IMG/VR virus record: IMGVR_UViG_3300027736_000274
Span: 1 to 22,272 of that record
Origin: a virus
Reading direction: 5' to 3' (one strand)
DNA: 22,272 bases
The translations under genes were made by a program, and so were the position numbers. The notes below the pieces were generated by a model that saw only the letters and a program-made list of their open reading frames with translations, was not told where the DNA came from and did no database searches. Position 1 is the first letter of the stretch. The number at the start of each line of letters is the position of its first letter. Positions 7,518-14,348 of this stretch are shown one piece after another.

Positions 7518-8144
7518 ATGGCCACACGTTTCGCAGAATCCGTCAGCATCTCCGGCAACCTTCAGGTGGACGGCTCCCTCAATTCCCGCCCGCGCTCTGA
7601 ACTGATCCAAGACAACTTCGCCATCTACGGCATCCCGTTCTCCAATCTCCGCATCTGGGATGCGTTTCAAACTGGCATCAGCACCGCCGCCAGCGACGAC
7701 CTCGGCCTCTCCACCGGCGGCACATGGGGCACGAACAACCCCTACATTTCCGCTGGCGATCTCAAAGCCGCCGGTGCCACCACTCGCCGCACGCGTTTTC
7801 TGTTTACGCTCCCGCCCGAATACGTCGATGGTGAATCCGTGCGCATCGTCGCCACGGCTGGCATGGTCACCACTGTTGCCGACACGAGCTGTACCGTGGA
7901 CTTTGAAGTCTATCTCTGCGCCAAAACCACTCTCGCCAGCGGCTCCGATCTCGTCACCACCTCAGCCACGACGATCAACAGCACCTCCTTCGCGGCGAAA
8001 AACTTCGATCTCACCTCCGCCGGTCTTTCGCCCGGTGACATGCTCGACATCCGCATCAGCATCGCCTGCACCGATGCAGCCACCGTCACCGCTGTCATCC
8101 CCGCCATCGCGCATCTCGCGCTCGCGCTGGATATCAAAGGATAA
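7518..8144 (+). CDS. Structural protein, probable virion decoration/fibre-like subunit
   Basis: The protein has 208 residues, is rich in Thr/Ala/Ser, and appears all beta. It has an N-terminal arm (MATRFAESVSISGNLQVDG) and a body with strands such as TRRTRFLFTLPPEYVDGESV and ADTSCTVDFEVYL. I recall similar proteins from phage regions of Verrucomicrobiota and Planctomycetota, where they are unnamed structural proteins; I cannot check this. The fold pattern would suit a jelly-roll or head-fibre/decoration subunit. It lies between neck-type genes, is preceded by repeat A plus TTGACA, and ends three bases before the next gene. A surface-exposed protein here could be a target of the glycosyltransferases, but nothing in the sequence shows that. 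Confidence 0.55.
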   Translation: MATRFAESVSISGNLQVDGSLNSRPRSELIQDNFAIYGIPFSNLRIWDAFQTGISTAASDDLGLSTGGTWGTNNPYISAGDLKAAGATTRRTRFLFTLPPEYVDGESVRIVATAGMVTTVADTSCTVDFEVYLCAKTTLASGSDLVTTSATTINSTSFAAKNFDLTSAGLSPGDMLDIRISIACTDAATVTAVIPAIAHLALALDIKG

Positions 8145-8147
8145 GCC

Positions 8148-8993
8148 ATGGCCACCATCATCTCGCCTCGCATCAAAATCAATGCGGCGCAGTTGAAAGC
8201 CGAGTTTGCCCGCTTCTCCGCCGTCGAGAAAAAACAAATCCTCGACACCACCCTGCGCAACGACGTGAAGGGCTTCGTGCGTGATGTCATCGCCATCACT
8301 CCACCTGGAAGTGGCAAGTATCCGCTTGCTGCCGGAGATGCTGGTAGCGCCGCCGTGAAGCATCATAAAATCGTTATTTATCGGGATCTGACACGAATCT
8401 TCAACGTGGTTCCTGATTCACTCATTGCCCACGCGATTGAATTGGGTCGGTGGGCGCATGAAGATCGAGTGGTTCTTTACCGGAAAAAAGGCGGTCAGGT
8501 TTATGGGGTTGATCGTGTCTTATTTAAGCCTGACTTAAATCAAGGTGGCTTTTTTGACCACCATCAGAAACACCGTCTCAAAAATGGTCGCGTTCAAAAC
8601 GTGAAATACGTGGGATGGGGTGAGGAAAACACCATCGGCAAATGGAAATTCACCGATTTACTGACCGTGCGTGAATCCTCCTTCAAGGAGTATTGCGAAT
8701 ACGTTTACACCAAATCCGGCATCCTCGCCGGAGGCTGGGCCGCTGCCGCAAAAGAGTTCAAGGTGCGCATGCCTGCCATCATGAAACGCCACGCCACCGG
8801 CTCAGTGCAAGTCACCATCAAAGATGATCACTGGCACATGCGCACGGAAAACACCGTCGGCTATGCCACCGAAGCCGACATGAACCGCCGCGTCGAGTTC
8901 GCGCTCGATTCCCGCAAACGCTCCGCCCGTATCGCAAATAGCATCAAGCATCAAATCATCGCCAAGCTGAAACAGCGCGGCGTCACCTCCTAG
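8148..8993 (+). CDS. Probable tail-completion / HK97 gp10-like protein
   Basis: The 281-residue protein starts with a helix resembling HK97 gp10-type proteins: INAAQLKAEFARFSAVEKKQ, then DVKGFVRDVIAITPPGSGKY, in which an 'A.x.TP..G' segment is typical. It has a basic, helical C-terminus. It is longer than usual gp10 proteins (about 130-180) because of a middle part (about residues 65-150). The middle part is coded with a different, more AT-rich codon choice (bases about 8340-8600, for example TTATTTAAG and GGTTTATGGGG), which suggests mosaic recombination inside the gene. An AAGGAT sequence lies just before the start. Position before the tail terminator and tube genes supports a connector role; the family call is tentative. 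Confidence 0.5.
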   Translation: MATIISPRIKINAAQLKAEFARFSAVEKKQILDTTLRNDVKGFVRDVIAITPPGSGKYPLAAGDAGSAAVKHHKIVIYRDLTRIFNVVPDSLIAHAIELGRWAHEDRVVLYRKKGGQVYGVDRVLFKPDLNQGGFFDHHQKHRLKNGRVQNVKYVGWGEENTIGKWKFTDLLTVRESSFKEYCEYVYTKSGILAGGWAAAAKEFKVRMPAIMKRHATGSVQVTIKDDHWHMRTENTVGYATEADMNRRVEFALDSRKRSARIANSIKHQIIAKLKQRGVTS

Positions 8994-9017
8994 CTTCTGC
9001 CTACTGTCTCCTTCTTT

Positions 9018-9461
9018 ATGCCCGACTACACCCCTCTCCCTCACAAGCTCGAAGCCGCCTTCATCGCTTACCTATCCAGCATCCTCACCAGCATGGGGCT
9101 CACCGGTTTGCAGGTCATCTCAGCGCATCAATCCGCCGCCAATCTCGCCACACCCCGCCTCGTGGTCGAATGCGCCGGCACCACACCGCGCATGCTCGCG
9201 CTCCCTGGCTGGATGGATTGCGACATGTCCATTCATTACATCACGCAGGACGGCAACCAAACCGCCGAACAGCACAAAACCACCGTTGGCACCATCCTTT
9301 CATGGCTGCACGACATTGCCGTCGTGCAGTCCGCGCTCGATGCCAATGACGACCTCTCCATCCTCCTCTACCAGTGGCAGTCCGCCCAGCTCACTGAATC
9401 CGCCGACGACGGCACCCGCGCCACCGAAATGCGCTTCACCCTCATCGCCGCCGGTGCTTAA
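9018..9461 (+). CDS. Probable tail terminator protein
   Basis: The protein has 147 residues. It begins with an amphipathic helix (LPHKLEAAFIAYLSSILTSM) and then a beta-strand/helix alternation including RLVVECAG, MSIHYITQDGN and RATEMRFTLIAAG. That is the general pattern of tail terminator proteins (lambda gpU and relatives), which are 130-150 residues and lie just before the tail tube gene, as here. The ATG is preceded by a C/T-rich string resembling repeat family B (CTTCTGCCTACTGTCTCC) and no Shine-Dalgarno sequence. The assignment rests on synteny, length and secondary-structure pattern. Confidence 0.5.
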   Translation: MPDYTPLPHKLEAAFIAYLSSILTSMGLTGLQVISAHQSAANLATPRLVVECAGTTPRMLALPGWMDCDMSIHYITQDGNQTAEQHKTTVGTILSWLHDIAVVQSALDANDDLSILLYQWQSAQLTESADDGTRATEMRFTLIAAGA

Positions 9462-9497
9462 CCTCCGGTTATGTGAGTCAGTCTGTGAAAAATCCGG

Positions 9498-9535
9498 TCT
9501 CCGTTCCCTCCGTTATCTCCTGTTCAAAACTCCAG
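9498..9535 (+). repeat. Dispersed repeat family A, copy 2
   Basis: The 25 bases at 9499-9523 (CTCCGTTCCCTCCG, then TTATCTCCTGT) recur exactly, inverted, at 22217-22241. The copy lies in the 101-base gap between the tail terminator and tube genes and runs into CTCTTTGACA. Confidence 0.85.
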
Positions 9536-9540
9536 TCTCT

Positions 9541-9546
9541 TTGACA
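9541..9546 (+). promoter_or_regulatory. TTGACA start-associated motif, 16 bases before ATG 9563
   Basis: TTGACA follows repeat A and lies 16 bases before ATG 9563, with its TGA in frame. Confidence 0.4.
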
Positions 9547-9562
9547 CCCCCACCACACTATT

Positions 9563-9949
9563 ATGGCAGCGACAATCCTCGGCACTAGCAAACCCGTCTT
9601 CGGCGTCACCGTTCAAAGCGGCATGATCCTCCGCACCGTCACGGATGCGTATTCCACGGAAAAGAAAGTCATCGTCAACGAAGCCGGTGAAAAAGGCGGC
9701 ATCGTTCTTTACGGCGACCAGCGCGAGATCACCCTCGAAGCCCTCGTGCCTTCGACTTCGGCCTTCTCGACACGCATGGCCGCTGCGTTCACGCTCTCGC
9801 AGACCACTACCGATTTCTATCGTTCCTCCGCCGGTGCCGGTTTTGGTGACATCATTCTGACCGGTGCCACGCAGACCTCCAGCAACGAAGCGGAACAAAC
9901 GTTCTCGCTCACGTTCTGGGCCTCGCCGTTCTTTGACTTCGCTGCCTAA
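9563..9949 (+). CDS. Probable major tail tube protein
   Basis: The 128-residue protein is beta-rich and low in charge. GDQREITLEALVPSTSAF is followed by an alternating C-terminal part (EQTFSLTFWASPFFDF), consistent with the beta-sandwich of a tail tube subunit. It sits between the tail-terminator-like gene and the chaperone/tape-measure block, where the tube gene lies in siphophages. A long inverted repeat follows it, a common arrangement behind highly expressed virion genes. It is on the short side for tube proteins (usually 130-250). Identity is inferred from position and composition; no diagnostic motif is seen. Confidence 0.5.
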   Translation: MAATILGTSKPVFGVTVQSGMILRTVTDAYSTEKKVIVNEAGEKGGIVLYGDQREITLEALVPSTSAFSTRMAAAFTLSQTTTDFYRSSAGAGFGDIILTGATQTSSNEAEQTFSLTFWASPFFDFAA

Positions 9950-9971
9950 TCCGCAGCTTTCTCCCCGCCCT

Positions 9972-10005
9972 GTGCGGGTGCCGATCTCTCTCCCGGCACC
10001 CGCAC
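9972..10005 (+). terminator. 12-bp perfect hairpin after the tail tube gene
   Basis: GTGCGGGTGCCG (9972-9983) pairs perfectly with CGGCACCCGCAC (9994-10005) around a 10-base loop. Only four T residues follow, 12 bases later, so termination may be partial. It could adjust tube versus downstream expression or protect the tube mRNA. Confidence 0.65.
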
Positions 10006-10033
10006 CCACGGCGGCAACTTTTAATCCGAAGAT

Positions 10034-10453
10034 ATGTCCCAAGAAAACCTCACCCACGCCGCCCGTCCTCACTCCCTGAACGACACGCGGCTTTTTGCTG
10101 CCCTGGTCACCCTCGGCATTCAGCCCGCCGAAGGCCCCCAAATCTACATCGGCGAAACCCGCGACGGCACCCCTAAACAAACGTGGTATCTCGAACGCGA
10201 AAGCATCTGCGGCAAATACAAGACCAACGAGATGATCGCCGCATGGAACGATCCGCAGTGGCACGAGGCCAATCCCGAGCACCCCCTCGCCTACGTCAAG
10301 TGCGCGTTCATGAACATGGTGAGTTGCATCGACCACATCAAGCAAAACATGCCTATGCAAGTCATCCGTGGCCGTGGCGGCAAGCTCGGCCTCATCGGCC
10401 CGCACGATTCCAAAAAAGCCACCGAGCACATTCTCAAGACGCTCAAACGCTAA
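10034..10453 (+). CDS. Tail-region protein of unknown function
   Basis: The 139-residue protein is mixed alpha/beta. It starts SQENLTHAARPHSLNDTRLFAALVTLG and ends with a helix (DSKKATEHILKTLKR). The middle part, QTWYLERESICGKYKTNEMIAAW, looks like a compact globular core. I recognise no family. Position between the tube candidate and the G/GT chaperone pair suggests a tail assembly or minor tail protein. No Shine-Dalgarno sequence is seen before ATG 10034; the leader contains the 12-bp hairpin. Codon use (C-ending codons) is like the rest of the late genes, which supports it being a real gene. Confidence 0.6.
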   Translation: MSQENLTHAARPHSLNDTRLFAALVTLGIQPAEGPQIYIGETRDGTPKQTWYLERESICGKYKTNEMIAAWNDPQWHEANPEHPLAYVKCAFMNMVSCIDHIKQNMPMQVIRGRGGKLGLIGPHDSKKATEHILKTLKR

Positions 10454-10458
10454 AGTCG

Positions 10459-10485
10459 CTTTTGCCTCCTGCCTTTTGCCTTCAG
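10459..10485 (+). repeat. Dispersed repeat family B (TTTTGCCTCCTGCC type)
   Basis: CTTTTGCCTCCTGCC followed by TTTTGCCTTCAG fills the gap between two genes. It is built from the same TGCCTYY units as 11371-11449, 16811-16850 and, inverted, 22252-22272. Confidence 0.75.
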
Positions 10486-10486
10486 C

Positions 10487-10732
10487 ATGCACACCCGCCG
10501 CGATGAATGCTTCACCATCATCACCGATTATGATCTCCACGATCACCAATTCACCGCCGCGCATTACCACGGCAACTCCCACATCGACCTAACTCTCCCA
10601 TTGTCCCGCCATGACCGCCGCACCATCCACCTCGGCGGGCATCAATGCCGCCAGTGGGGTCTAAAGCTCCTCGAATTCGCCGAAACCTTCCGCCAATCCA
10701 CTCCCGCACCGAACCACGACTTCCAAATCTGA
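10487..10732 (+). CDS. Histidine-rich small protein of unknown function
   Basis: The protein has 81 residues and about ten histidines (for example TDYDLHDHQFTAAHYHGNSH). Its second half, DLTLPLSRHDRRTIHLGGHQ, reads like an ordinary folded domain. The reading frame starts one base after a copy of repeat family B and has the late-gene codon style. No family is recognised. His-rich segments may bind metal, but no defined motif is visible. It lies just before the chaperone pair, so a tail-assembly function is possible. I am only moderately sure it is expressed. Confidence 0.5.
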   Translation: MHTRRDECFTIITDYDLHDHQFTAAHYHGNSHIDLTLPLSRHDRRTIHLGGHQCRQWGLKLLEFAETFRQSTPAPNHDFQI

Positions 10733-10775
10733 CAACCATAGCCAACAACTGCCAACCACCGCAAACTCCCATCCC

Positions 10776-11132
10776 ATGCGCTCCCTCTCCGCCAATTCCT
10801 ACGCGCTCCTACTGCATCACGACTGCCCAGGCATCGCCCGCGACATCGCCACCGGTGCCGATCGTCTCCGTGCTGCCGTGCTCTGGCACTTTGTCCACAC
10901 CACCAGCATCGACGCTCTGGAACGCATGGACGAGACGCAATTCAAAGCCGCCTGCACAGACCATGGCTACGCCCTGCCACCGCAGGAACTCCCTGCTTTA
11001 TTCAAAGTGATGACCGCCGAGCTTCGCGCTGTCAACGACAGTTTTGTCGAGACTGAAACGGAGGGCCGCCCTTTGGCAATGACGACTCCGACGAACCCGA
11101 CTTCAACACCACCCTCATCTGGCTCGGTGTGA
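10776..11132 (+). CDS. Tail assembly chaperone, zero-frame product (G-like)
   Basis: The 118-residue product is mostly helical (RDIATGADRLRAAVLWHFVH; ERMDETQFKAACTDHGYALP). It stands two genes after the tube candidate and directly upstream of the tape measure, the standard place for a lambda G/GT-type chaperone. Its real domain seems to end near ETETEGRP. The remaining ~18 residues (TTPTNPTSTPPSSGSV) are low complexity and overlap a well-conserved-looking frame in -1. The slippery heptamer at 11069-11075 explains both. These chaperones coat the tape measure and recruit tube subunits during tail assembly. The start ATG 10776 lacks a Shine-Dalgarno sequence. Confidence 0.68.
   Translation: MRSLSANSYALLLHHDCPGIARDIATGADRLRAAVLWHFVHTTSIDALERMDETQFKAACTDHGYALPPQELPALFKVMTAELRAVNDSFVETETEGRPLAMTTPTNPTSTPPSSGSV
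11069..11075 (+). other. -1 ribosomal frameshift slippery heptamer CCCTTTG
   Basis: In the zero frame the codons read CGC CCT TTG, so the bases form the canonical X XXY YYZ pattern C CCT TTG. After a -1 slip, reading continues at 11075 (GGC AAT GAC GAC) without a stop to 11323. The -1 frame is closed upstream by TGA 11054-11056, so it can only be entered between there and about 11075. Confidence 0.72.
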
Positions 11133-11323
11133 GCCACGGGCACGATCCCTACGTCGTCGGCTGGCAGTGGCCCTTGAAACTGCTGCTGCGATTCCTGCAT
11201 GCCGAGCTACGCAAGCAAGGCGTGCGCACCTACAAACTCACCGGACGCACCCCCGTCACACAAGCCACCCTCGATGCCCACCTCTCCGCCTTCCGTAGCG
11301 ATCTTGATGAGTGGGAGCTGTGA
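11075..11323 (+). CDS. -1 frame extension of the tail assembly chaperone (T part of G-T fusion)
   Basis: If ribosomes slip at 11069-11075, the chaperone (100 residues to RPL) is extended by 82 residues, giving a 182-residue fusion. The extension begins GNDDSDEPDFNTTLIWLGVS and continues with aromatic and basic helical sequence (VVGWQWPLKLLLRFLHAELR). This is plainly better coding sequence than the zero-frame tail. A GTG at 11129 could start an independent 64-residue protein, but that would discard the conserved-looking DEPDFNTTLIWL segment, and no start motif precedes it. The fusion form of such chaperones usually contacts the tube protein. The fusion is inferred from sequence only. Confidence 0.65.
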   Translation, partial: GNDDSDEPDFNTTLIWLGVSHGHDPYVVGWQWPLKLLLRFLHAELRKQGVRTYKLTGRTPVTQATLDAHLSAFRSDLDEWEL

Positions 11324-11334
11324 GGGAGGGAAAG

Positions 11335-11449
11335 GCAAAAGGCATTAGGCAACAGGCAAAAACTCAGACTCTTGCCTCCTGCCTCCTGCCTGCTGCCTTC
11401 TGCCTTCCCTCTTTTGCCTTGTGCCTCCTGCCTCTTGCCTTCTCTCCCA
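11335..11449 (+). repeat. Repeat family B array with inverted half
   Basis: The gap before the tape measure holds G/A-rich units (AGGCAAAAGGCATTAGGCAA, from 11335). These are followed by a run of C/T-rich units (TTGCCTCCTGCC and variants, 11372-11447). GGCAACAGGCAA (11348-11359) can pair with TTGCCTCCTGCC (11372-11383) at 10 of 12 positions, so the RNA could form a long imperfect hairpin between chaperone and tape measure. Confidence 0.75.
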
Positions 11450-11452
11450 CCT

Positions 11453-11458
11453 TTGACA
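11453..11458 (+). promoter_or_regulatory. TTGACA start-associated motif, 13 bases before ATG 11472
   Basis: TTGACA lies directly after repeat B and 13 bases before the tape-measure start, with its TGA in frame. Confidence 0.4.
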
Positions 11459-11471
11459 AACCCACCCCATC

Positions 11472-12623
11472 ATGGCTAAAGCAGTCGTAGAAATCGACGC
11501 GTCCACCGCTGGCTTTGACGCGGCGGTGGCATCGCTGCCTGAGAAAATGAACCGCGCCGGGGCGCAGGTAAGCAAAGCGGGCAATTCCTTCACACGGAAT
11601 CTCGGCGGTGCCGCCATGCAGTTTCAGGACATTGCCGTCCAGCTTCAATCCGGCACGAAGGCCAGCATTGTTTTTGCACAGCAAGGATCACAATTACTCT
11701 CTTCTTTTGGTGCGGGCGGTGCGATTGCAGGCGGTGTGATTGCGATAGGGGGAGCATTTTACACCATGGGCGAAAATGCCCGGAAGGCTTTTGATGATGC
11801 CAAGATTTCTGCTGATGCGTTTGATGCAGAGTTGAAACAGATCAGTGCCGGAACCATCCCTGAAATGTTGGCTGGCATGAGTAAATTGGACGAACGCGTC
11901 CAGGGTTGGACATCTGAACTCGGCAATCTGAATGGTGCTTTTTCATTTGGTGCCAATATCGCGGATGTCTTTGGTGGCCCATCTGTTGAAGAACGAATGA
12001 GCTTAGCCGGTGAACAGTTGAATGCTCTTGGCACGAAACGAGTTGAATTGTTAAACCAAATTCTTTCACTTTCTGATCAAGATGCATCCATTGCAAAGCT
12101 GCGGGCGTCTGGCGAGAAGGAATTAGCTAACGAGAAGGAGCGTGAACTCAAACTGGCCCGTGAAATCGCTAAGATCAATGCCCTACCAATCCCGCGTTTT
12201 GCACGTGATCAATTAACCGCCAATGCCACTGCGATCTCAGAATCTGGGAAACTGAAACCGCAATCTCAGAGCATGTTTGAGCGTGCCGCCGGTGGCGTCT
12301 CATCCTTCCTCGGCTCCAATACCGCTCCCTTCAAATCCGCGCTCGCTGCCAAGCTCAACGACGAAGCCAGCAAGTCAGCCTCGAACACCACCTCCCTCGC
12401 GCGCGCTGCCTTCTCCCCGCTCCGTGGGGATGCCGACATCTCCACCGGTCGCGGTCGCAGTGTGAACCCCCTCGTGCAAAATGCCTCCAAGCAGATCGCC
12501 GAGATGACGAAGCAAACGAACCTGCTCAAACGGCAGGCTGATGCCCTCGGTGACTCCAACAAATACCTCGGCAGCATCGAGAAAATCGTCAGCAAATTCA
12601 AATCTACTCCCATTTATAACTGA
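11472..12623 (+). CDS. Short tail tape-measure protein
   Basis: The 383-residue protein has the N-terminal signature of lambda H-type tape measures: a start of alternating helix (DASTAGFDAAVASLPEKMNR), then MQFQDIAVQLQSGTKASIVF and AQQGSQLLSSFGAGGAIAGG, leading into a hydrophobic glycine-rich helix (about residues 75-100). Helical sequence follows to the C-terminus. Tape measures set tail length at roughly 1.5 angstrom per residue, so this one predicts a short tail of about 55-60 nm if unprocessed. The middle (about 11690-12260) uses more AT-rich codons than either end, suggesting recombination within the gene. The stop overlaps the next start by one base (TGATG). Confidence 0.82.
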   Translation: MAKAVVEIDASTAGFDAAVASLPEKMNRAGAQVSKAGNSFTRNLGGAAMQFQDIAVQLQSGTKASIVFAQQGSQLLSSFGAGGAIAGGVIAIGGAFYTMGENARKAFDDAKISADAFDAELKQISAGTIPEMLAGMSKLDERVQGWTSELGNLNGAFSFGANIADVFGGPSVEERMSLAGEQLNALGTKRVELLNQILSLSDQDASIAKLRASGEKELANEKERELKLAREIAKINALPIPRFARDQLTANATAISESGKLKPQSQSMFERAAGGVSSFLGSNTAPFKSALAAKLNDEASKSASNTTSLARAAFSPLRGDADISTGRGRSVNPLVQNASKQIAEMTKQTNLLKRQADALGDSNKYLGSIEKIVSKFKSTPIYN

Positions 12624-13390
12624 TGGCCTCCACGAAGCTCGGCGTCATTGAAACGATCATACCTGGTGCGGAAGTGCAGATCACCCGCACCGGCGTCACT
12701 TACACGCTGCCGAAGTCCATGGCCACGGCGGTCGCGCTCGATCCCACGCGGCATCCGCCCATCGGCACGGTTCTTCAAATCATGGGACACACGACCACCC
12801 TGGAGTCTTATACAATTGTCGATACCGAAGGTGCCGTTGCGACGGTCAATTACAACTACGTCGGCACCAACGCAACCACCGGAGAAACAAACATTGGTGA
12901 CAACACGCCCCCGCTTCCAGCCTTCAATTTTTCATCGCAACCGGCTTCACGCTATGATCTTGATGTTACTACGGAAGCGGTGAGCCTCCTGCGCCATTAC
13001 CGGTTTAGTAGTATCACTGCTGCTGATCGAAACATTCTCGGCAGGATGATTCAGGAGGGTGTGCTTGATGCTAATGGGGCTGATCTTAGCCAATCACTGT
13101 CTTTAGACCCGAAGACGCTAGAAATGTCAGCGTTGATCAAGGGTGGCACGGTCTCATATGAAGCTCCAGCCTTAATTTGGCGTAAAACCACATTCAATAC
13201 AACATGGTCAAATGTCCTGCTTCCAGGCTTCATCATTGAACCTCCTGGCCCATGCCCTAACATTAGCGGCAACTGGATTCTGGCTGGATTCTCTGGCACC
13301 GGTTACGAAGACTTCGCCGAATCCCTCACGGCGACCTATAAGTCATCCATTCGAGGTGAGGAATGGAACAAAACACTTTACGGACGATGA
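12623..13390 (+). CDS. Distal tail / tail-tip protein, unknown family
   Basis: The 255-residue protein directly follows the tape measure, where the distal tail protein (Dit or gpM-like) lies in siphophages. It starts with short beta strands (AEVQITRTGVTYTLPKSMAT; VLQIMGHTTTLESYTIVDTE). It contains a helical block (VSLLRHYRFSSITAADRNIL) and ends with small-residue and aromatic sequence (ISGNWILAGFSGTGYEDFAE). I recognise no named family. Bases about 12960-13240 are richer in A/T at third positions than the start and end of the gene, another sign of mosaicism. Its role in the tail tip is inferred from order only. Confidence 0.55.
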   Translation: MASTKLGVIETIIPGAEVQITRTGVTYTLPKSMATAVALDPTRHPPIGTVLQIMGHTTTLESYTIVDTEGAVATVNYNYVGTNATTGETNIGDNTPPLPAFNFSSQPASRYDLDVTTEAVSLLRHYRFSSITAADRNILGRMIQEGVLDANGADLSQSLSLDPKTLEMSALIKGGTVSYEAPALIWRKTTFNTTWSNVLLPGFIIEPPGPCPNISGNWILAGFSGTGYEDFAESLTATYKSSIRGEEWNKTLYGR

Positions 13391-13941
13391 TCGACACGCT
13401 GCCCATGCCACGTGTCGGTGACACGATCAAAGCCGAGCACATCGCCGCCATCAGCCGTGCGCTGAAGAAACGCACGCCGCGCAATTCGCCCACGGTCAAG
13501 GTGCATGAGACAGCGGACGGTTTTTATTTAGACGCTGCTCCCGGTGGTGGTGCATCCTCAAGTTTTCGTGGGGCGTGGTATCCCACCAAGGTAAATGATG
13601 AACTCATCAATCTGACCCCCGGCAGCATCACGGATGGCGTCACCACGCGCATGCCTACGGTGACAAACATCGTCGTCAGCGCCACGGCATCTCAGTATAT
13701 TCATCTGGTATGCGAACTCACGCCAACGGTTGTGGACGGCTACGTCACCGGCGGCACCATTGATTCCGCCACCGTGCAGGCGTTTGGTTCTTTGCAGACC
13801 AACACGAACACCACAGGCTATATTCTGCTCTGCACATGGCAGGCTGGGGTGCTGGGTGCCCGTTACAAATACTTCAGCTTCCAGGCTGAGCTAGGTAACC
13901 GTAACACCGGCGAGACGGTCTTCCGCGTCTGGGACCAATGA
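13387..13941 (+). CDS. Tail-tip/baseplate protein, unknown family
   Basis: With ATG 13387, which forms ATGA with the preceding stop, the protein has 184 residues. An ATG at 13363 has a Shine-Dalgarno-like GAGGTGAGG before it and would add eight residues. I prefer 13387 because ATGA coupling is the rule here, but the choice is open. The N-terminus (PMPRVGDTIKAEHIAAISRA) is a small helical region, then KVHETADGFYLDAAPGGGAS leads to a beta-rich C-terminal domain (TVTNIVVSATASQYIHLVCE; YILLCTWQ). The layout, a short helical anchor plus a beta domain, suits a baseplate or tail-attached protein. Confidence 0.55.
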   Translation: MIDTLPMPRVGDTIKAEHIAAISRALKKRTPRNSPTVKVHETADGFYLDAAPGGGASSSFRGAWYPTKVNDELINLTPGSITDGVTTRMPTVTNIVVSATASQYIHLVCELTPTVVDGYVTGGTIDSATVQAFGSLQTNTNTTGYILLCTWQAGVLGARYKYFSFQAELGNRNTGETVFRVWDQ

Positions 13942-14333
13942 CCGTTCCAACTCCCAACGCAGCGAATCTTTACCGCACCCGTGATGCCAGCGATTCTAGC
14001 CCCAGGCAGGCCAACACACTGCATCAGTCTATGTATGTCCGTCAGGTCTTTGATGGCAGCACATGGGAATACAGCGATGACACACAAGTCATCATGGGTG
14101 AAACCTATGCCACAAATGGGGCGACTTGGATTGATTTTGTGCCAATGGATGAATTTGCCTCGCCATGCACTATTGAACTAAGGGGTGCAAAAATGCCTAT
14201 TAAACTGATCATCACGGATGACCTCGCCGCCGAGACTGAATACGAGATGGGAAACTCAAACACGGCGCAGGTCATTGACCCCCCGCCAATGGATCGCACC
14301 TATACAAGTGCTAGGATTATCCGCCGCTTTTGA
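13938..14333 (+). CDS. Tail-region protein of unknown function
   Basis: The 131-residue protein starts in an ATGA overlap (13938). It begins with a polar segment (NLYRTRDASDSSPRQANTLH). A beta-rich domain follows (VRQVFDGSTWEYSDDTQVIM; FVPMDEFASPCTIELRGAKM), and it ends YTSARIIRRF. No family is recognised. It is coupled to the preceding gene and ends inside the TTTTGACA motif that precedes the next gene, so it belongs to the same tail-tip cassette. A small adaptor between tail tip and fibre is one possibility, from position only. Confidence 0.5.
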   Translation: MTVPTPNAANLYRTRDASDSSPRQANTLHQSMYVRQVFDGSTWEYSDDTQVIMGETYATNGATWIDFVPMDEFASPCTIELRGAKMPIKLIITDDLAAETEYEMGNSNTAQVIDPPPMDRTYTSARIIRRF

Positions 14334-14335
14334 CA
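14330..14335 (+). promoter_or_regulatory. TTGACA start-associated motif, 13 bases before GTG 14349
   Basis: The TGA inside this TTGACA is also the stop codon of the preceding gene (14331-14333). It lies 13 bases before GTG 14349. Confidence 0.4.
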
Positions 14336-14348
14336 CTGTCGCTCGTTC

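Noticed and set aside
9524-10582. 352-codon - strand open frame across the tail genes
   Set aside because: It spans three well-behaved + strand genes and two intergenic repeats, including the 12-bp hairpin. It is a codon-bias shadow.
11129-11323. Independent gene from GTG 11129
   Set aside because: Good coding sequence extends upstream in the same frame to about 11075, where a slippery heptamer explains entry. Kept only as an alternative.
11371-11449. CRISPR-like array
   Set aside because: The units are 7-14 bases, directly adjacent and degenerate, with no spacers of regular length and no cas genes.
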